The position numbers and the translations under genes were made by a program. DNA of 64,000 nt from Chryseobacterium daecheongense (GTDB lineage: Bacteria > Bacteroidota > Bacteroidia > Flavobacteriales > Weeksellaceae), in contig CP115858.1 of assembly GCA_027920525.1 (NCBI GenBank), positions 434,001 to 498,000 of the forward strand, written 5' to 3'. Below the pieces are notes generated by a model that made no database searches, was not told the origin of the DNA, and saw only the letters and a list, made by a program, of their open reading frames with translations. Numbering within the stretch: position 1 is the stretch's first letter; each line of letters begins with the position of its first letter. Shown piece after piece: positions 60,327-64,000 of the stretch.

Positions 60327-60731
60327 ATGAAAAGACTTTTAAATATTGGGTTTTCTGCAATAATTTTAGGGATAGTTGTTGCTTCCTGTCATGATGATGA
60401 TTATGAATCCATACAATCTATTGATAAGGTAAAAATTGATAGTGTAAAAATTTCTAAAGACACGATGAACGTTTTTGATATTCAGCATATAAAAACTTAT
60501 TCTTCTTATGTGTCACAATGTGAAGGCTTCTATGGCTATGATTACATTCACAGTGATAATTTAACCAGAACGGTTACTGCTTATAAATTCCGAACTGATG
60601 CTCAATGTTCACAATCTACCCATCAGGGTATGAATCAGATCAATTTCAATCCTCAGCAGACCGGAACTTATACCTTTAAATTCTGGCAGGGAACGAACAG
60701 CTGGATCACCAAAACCATCGTAGTGAAATAA
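60327..60731 (+). CDS. Hypothetical lipoprotein, 134 aa
   Basis: The signal peptide ends in the lipobox VASC (Cys20), followed by an acidic HDDDYES tail of the kind that favours surface export of lipoproteins in Bacteroidota. The mature domain has two Cys (SQCEGFYG and DAQCSQST) that may form a disulphide, and ends in beta-rich TGTYTFKFWQGTNSWITKT, suggesting a small beta-sandwich. Family not recognised. Its stop overlaps the next start (TAATG). Confidence 0.8.
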   Translation: MKRLLNIGFSAIILGIVVASCHDDDYESIQSIDKVKIDSVKISKDTMNVFDIQHIKTYSSYVSQCEGFYGYDYIHSDNLTRTVTAYKFRTDAQCSQSTHQGMNQINFNPQQTGTYTFKFWQGTNSWITKTIVVK

Positions 60732-61267
60732 TGAAGTGGATCATCTTTATTTGTCTTTTGGTATCCGTTCAGATATTCGGTCAGAAAATTATCTGGAAAG
60801 AAGATCAGAAGCTTACCTGGGATGATTTTAAAAGTCCGGTGAGCAGAAAAAGCAATAAAGATGTAGTTGCCTATACCCATTGTGGTTGGGAATATTCCGT
60901 TGTCACTTCCTCCAACCCTGCATCTCCTGTGAAAATTGAAGTTCTAACCATTTTCAATAAAGATAAGTCGTGGAAAGATGTAAAAAGGATCAATGATTAT
61001 GTGTTACTCCACGAGCAAAAGCATTTTGATATTGCTGAACTATATGCCAGAAAGCTTCGGAAAGAAGTAATGGAAAACATTAAAACCGCAGGTGATTACC
61101 AGAAAAAATTCAAAGCTATTTATGACAGGGTGTTGCATGAATACAGAGATTTCCAGATTGCCTATGACAAAGAAACACAAAATGGAATGAATAAGGAAAA
61201 GCAAGCTGAATATAATACCAGTATAACGGAACAGTTAGACCAATTAAATAGCTATAAAAAGTCTTGA
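60731..61267 (+). CDS. DUF922 secreted putative Zn-dependent protease-like protein
   Basis: 178 aa with signal peptide MKWIIFICLLVSVQIFGQ. The motif HEQKHFDIAE (HExxH plus following residues) and IWKEDQKLTWDDFKSP identify DUF922, a family of putative zinc peptidases. The catalytic Glu and the two His are present, but activity is unproven. Start overlaps the lipoprotein stop by one base; its own stop overlaps the TTG start of the nuclease gene, so the three genes are translationally linked. Confidence 0.87.
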   Translation: MKWIIFICLLVSVQIFGQKIIWKEDQKLTWDDFKSPVSRKSNKDVVAYTHCGWEYSVVTSSNPASPVKIEVLTIFNKDKSWKDVKRINDYVLLHEQKHFDIAELYARKLRKEVMENIKTAGDYQKKFKAIYDRVLHEYRDFQIAYDKETQNGMNKEKQAEYNTSITEQLDQLNSYKKS

Positions 61268-63963
61268 AATTTCTCAATAAAATCATTCACGAACTCTTAG
61301 CCCAAAATACAGATTTATCCGTATTTAATATTGTTATTCCCGGAAAAAGACCCATTGTTTTTATCCGTCAGATCCTTGAGGAAAATAATTATTCAGGATT
61401 TCTGCCCAACTTTTATACGATAGAGGAACTTATTGACCGTATTGCGGATAAGCAACCCATTCAGGGGATTGCCCTGTGGCTTTTTGCGTTTGATGTCTAT
61501 AAAAGTCTTAACCTGATTCCCAACGATAATTTCTCTGACTTTCTGAAGTGGTTTCCTACTTTACAAAAAGACTGGGATGATATTTTGAAATTTTCAGATA
61601 GTGATGAAGTAGTACTCCAGTATATGTTTGATGAAGAGAGGATCAAGGAATGGGCTCAGAATTTAGGAGAAGATGATGATGTTCCAAGGAAAAAGTTCCT
61701 TAATTTCTGGAGGAATATGAATATTTTTCTTCCTGTCTTAAAAAAGAAATTACAGGAAAGGAATTGGGCTACTTCAGGAATGATCCATGAAACAGCTAAA
61801 GCTAAAATAAACGATTTCGCCAAGGCGACCGACCAGCAGTTTGTATTCTGTGGGTTTAATGCTTTCACTCCGGTGGAAGAAAAGCTGGTGAGAAGTTTGC
61901 TCCAATGGGATAAAGGACAGTGCTTTTTCCAGGCGGATCATTACTATTTCGATGATGAAAGACAAGAAGCCGGAAAGTTTCTGAGAAATCATAAGTTGTG
62001 GAAGGAGTTTAATGACAGCAGGGCTTTTCAGTGGATCGAAGATGATTTTAACCAACCTAAAAACATCAAAGTTTATGAAGTATCCGGTAATGTAACTCAA
62101 ACAAAAATACTGCCTGAAATATTCAGTGAAATTGAGAACAAAACCTATTCGAATACTGCATTGGTGCTGCTGGATGAAAATCTGCTTCCGGCAAGTCTGG
62201 ATGTTATGCATGGTATTGACCATCTGAATATTACCATGGGGTTTCCTCTGAAGAATCTCTCTTTTTCCAATGCTGTCAAACAGCTTTTTTATCTCCAGAA
62301 ACAATTGGAAAAAAATAAATACTCATATTATTACAGGGATTTGTTTCCTATCCTCGAAGAGCTCCCGAAATCACCTGAAGATGAACAGATTATCAACCAT
62401 TTTAAAGCAAGGATAGAAGAGAGAAATATCGTTTATATATCCCAGAAACTATTACGGGAACTCTTAAGCGGACTCTCTTATTTTCATTTACTTCAAAAAG
62501 CAGATTCAACAGGACGCTACCTTGACATGCTTATTGATTTTTGTAAGAAGATTAAATGGTTGGAAATAGATGATATCCAATATGAAAATGTTTCCCATTT
62601 TGAAAATGCATTCAGGATTATTAAAAATCAGGTGACCCCTTATGATTTTGAGATTAAGATGGAAACGCTTGAAATACTTATTAATCAGCATATTAATTCC
62701 GAGAGTATCGACTTTCAGGGAGAGCCTTTAAGAGGATTACAGATCATGGGATTGCTGGAAACCAGGCTTTTAAATTTTGAGAACGTGATTCTGCTATCTG
62801 TAAATGAAGGAAAGCTGCCCTTAGGAAATTCGCAGAATACTTATATTCCTTTTGATATAAGGAAGTTCTTTGATCTTCACACCTTTTTGGAAAACGATAG
62901 TATTTATGCCTACCATTTTTACAGGCTGATTCAGGATGCTCAGAATGTACATCTTTTATTCAATGCTTTAAGTTCAGGCGTTAACAGTGGTGAAAAAAGC
63001 CGTTTTATTACCCAGATTGAAATGGAAAGCTCACACAATATCGAGCACCTGATTATAGAAAATTCCTCTGAACCCATTTCCTCTCAGCCTATTGAAATTA
63101 ATAAAACGGATATTGTTCTGGAAAGACTTGAAAAATGGAAAGAAAAAGTATCTGCTTCCCATTTGACGAGTTACCTTTATAATCCTATCGATTTTTATTT
63201 ATCAAAGATTTTAAATACATCGGAAACTGATGAAATCGAAGAAGAGTTATCTGTTAAAAATTACGGAAATCTGGTTCATTATTCACTTCAAGAAGTATAT
63301 GAAATACTTAAAGGTAAGATATTAAAAGAAAATGATTTAAAAGAATCAATTAAAGCAATAGATCAATATATCGATATAGCAATTGAAAAGCTTAAACACC
63401 AGCCGGAATTCTATGAAAAGGGAATGAATTTTATCCATAAAGCAATTGCAAAAAAAGTAATTGAAAGCATTCTTACTTACGATCTGGATCTTGTAAAGTC
63501 AGGAAACAAACTGGAAATTATTGCCATCGAAAGAAGGTTTGAGAATGTGGATTTTTATCTGGACGACATCACAAAAGATAAAGTTTCTTTCTTTGGATTT
63601 ATAGACCGCATAGACCGCCTCAACGGAACTGTAAGGATTATCGATTACAAGACCGCAAAAATTAAAAATCTGATCGTAAAAATTGATGCTGATAATGTAG
63701 ATGCCTATTTTCATAACAGCGACAGAAAACAGGCTCTTCAGTTGTGTATTTATCAGTATGTAATTCAAAGTCTTCCTGAATTCTGGGGTTTTCCTGTTGA
63801 AACCGGGATCTGGAGTTTCGCAGAGGCAAAAAAAGGGGTTGTTTCCCTGCAATTTGAAAAAGGTGGTATTGATGAAGCTATGAAATCGGTACGTAGTCTT
63901 ATTCTTGAAATTCTTAACCCTGAGGTTAGCTTTAAAGAAAACATCAAATCATTTACTAATTAA
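61264..63963 (+). CDS. PD-(D/E)XK nuclease family protein (AddB-like)
   Basis: 899 aa, TTG start in the overlap TTGA with the previous stop (MKFLNKIIHELLAQNTDLSV). The N-terminal half has a helicase-like but degenerate fold, as in AddB; no Walker A motif is visible. The C-terminal part holds the nuclease: SASHLTSYLYNPIDFYLSK, then the catalytic strand GFIDRIDRLNG-TVRIIDYKTAKI (Asp and Asp-x-Lys). AddB partners an AddA helicase/nuclease in double-strand break repair; no addA lies in the window. The frame closes at 63963. Confidence 0.88.
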   Translation: MKFLNKIIHELLAQNTDLSVFNIVIPGKRPIVFIRQILEENNYSGFLPNFYTIEELIDRIADKQPIQGIALWLFAFDVYKSLNLIPNDNFSDFLKWFPTLQKDWDDILKFSDSDEVVLQYMFDEERIKEWAQNLGEDDDVPRKKFLNFWRNMNIFLPVLKKKLQERNWATSGMIHETAKAKINDFAKATDQQFVFCGFNAFTPVEEKLVRSLLQWDKGQCFFQADHYYFDDERQEAGKFLRNHKLWKEFNDSRAFQWIEDDFNQPKNIKVYEVSGNVTQTKILPEIFSEIENKTYSNTALVLLDENLLPASLDVMHGIDHLNITMGFPLKNLSFSNAVKQLFYLQKQLEKNKYSYYYRDLFPILEELPKSPEDEQIINHFKARIEERNIVYISQKLLRELLSGLSYFHLLQKADSTGRYLDMLIDFCKKIKWLEIDDIQYENVSHFENAFRIIKNQVTPYDFEIKMETLEILINQHINSESIDFQGEPLRGLQIMGLLETRLLNFENVILLSVNEGKLPLGNSQNTYIPFDIRKFFDLHTFLENDSIYAYHFYRLIQDAQNVHLLFNALSSGVNSGEKSRFITQIEMESSHNIEHLIIENSSEPISSQPIEINKTDIVLERLEKWKEKVSASHLTSYLYNPIDFYLSKILNTSETDEIEEELSVKNYGNLVHYSLQEVYEILKGKILKENDLKESIKAIDQYIDIAIEKLKHQPEFYEKGMNFIHKAIAKKVIESILTYDLDLVKSGNKLEIIAIERRFENVDFYLDDITKDKVSFFGFIDRIDRLNGTVRIIDYKTAKIKNLIVKIDADNVDAYFHNSDRKQALQLCIYQYVIQSLPEFWGFPVETGIWSFAEAKKGVVSLQFEKGGIDEAMKSVRSLILEILNPEVSFKENIKSFTN

Positions 63964-64000
63964 GCTGAATGAATGCTGATGTTCACGGAGTTCTTCCTAT

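Noticed and set aside
63969..64000. Start of a further gene (MNADVHGVLP)
   Set aside because: Only ten codons are visible before the window ends, so a coding call cannot be supported.
1..64000. tRNA or rRNA genes, CRISPR arrays, insertion sequences, prophage or integration sites
   Set aside because: No cloverleaf or GTTCGA-type arms, no regularly spaced repeats, no transposase or integrase motifs were seen on either strand.

Overview
The window reads as chromosomal DNA from a Chryseobacterium-like member of the Flavobacteriia (phylum Bacteroidota). The evidence is low GC content with A/T-rich intergenic regions, no Shine-Dalgarno sequences, -7 elements of the form TAnnTTTG before many genes, and clade-typical genes: GldI, DUF4294, DUF6952, MnmD, a fused DAHP synthase/chorismate mutase, SusC-like carboxypeptidase-regulatory/TonB receptors, and a cyclophilin-FKBP fusion lipoprotein. 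I see no phage, insertion sequence, CRISPR array, rRNA or tRNA.

Layout. 1-6540: the end of a CobW-type GTPase, a Tat-exported alkaline phosphatase, and a TonB receptor translationally coupled to a phytase lipoprotein, which together look like an organic-phosphate scavenging locus. 6.9-18.8 kb: secreted or accessory enzymes (GH2 glycosidase, serine hydrolase, epoxide hydrolase), Ohr, an MFS pump, a Na+/H+ antiporter and several small conserved proteins. 18.9-23.1 kb: a LuxR-type regulator, a short AraC regulator with an SDR enzyme sharing a repeated operator-like sequence, and an alpha-oxoamine synthase with a TetR regulator. 23.2-27.6 kb: dnaX (apparently read through a slippery A10 run), an aromatic-rich leader ORF, DAHP synthase/chorismate mutase, and rsgA. 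27.6-33.1 kb: AraC regulator, Bcr/CflA-like MFS, ndk, GH29 fucosidase, DUF1772. 33.3-41.4 kb: rpe, M42 aminopeptidase, DUF4294, NUDIX, mnmD, ilvE, gldI plus a PPIase fusion, and an aspartyl protease. 41.5-45.7 kb: three tandem M28 peptidases, the first of which has lost catalytic residues. 45.7-49.2 kb: DUF1015, serA and serC (serine biosynthesis). 49.3-58.1 kb: ferredoxin, LuxC-like acyl-CoA reductase, a BI-1 membrane protein, a VOC protein, a peroxiredoxin/thioredoxin/DUF6952 group, an M16 protease and an aminotransferase. 58.2-64 kb: another M28 peptidase, rsmG, and an operon of lipoprotein, DUF922 protein and AddB-like PD-(D/E)XK nuclease.

The most noteworthy observations are: (1) dnaX is split across two frames at a ten-adenine run, which suggests programmed frameshifting or transcriptional slippage; (2) an ORF ending in a dense run of Tyr/Phe/Trp codons lies directly before the gene for the first enzyme of aromatic amino-acid synthesis, with alternative RNA pairings downstream, which suggests attenuation; (3) a 21-nt operator-like repeat (20/21 identical) sits at matching distances before the short AraC gene and the SDR gene; (4) one of the three M28 paralogues appears to be a pseudo-enzyme; (5) an orphan hairpin suggests an undescribed small RNA near 17.5 kb.
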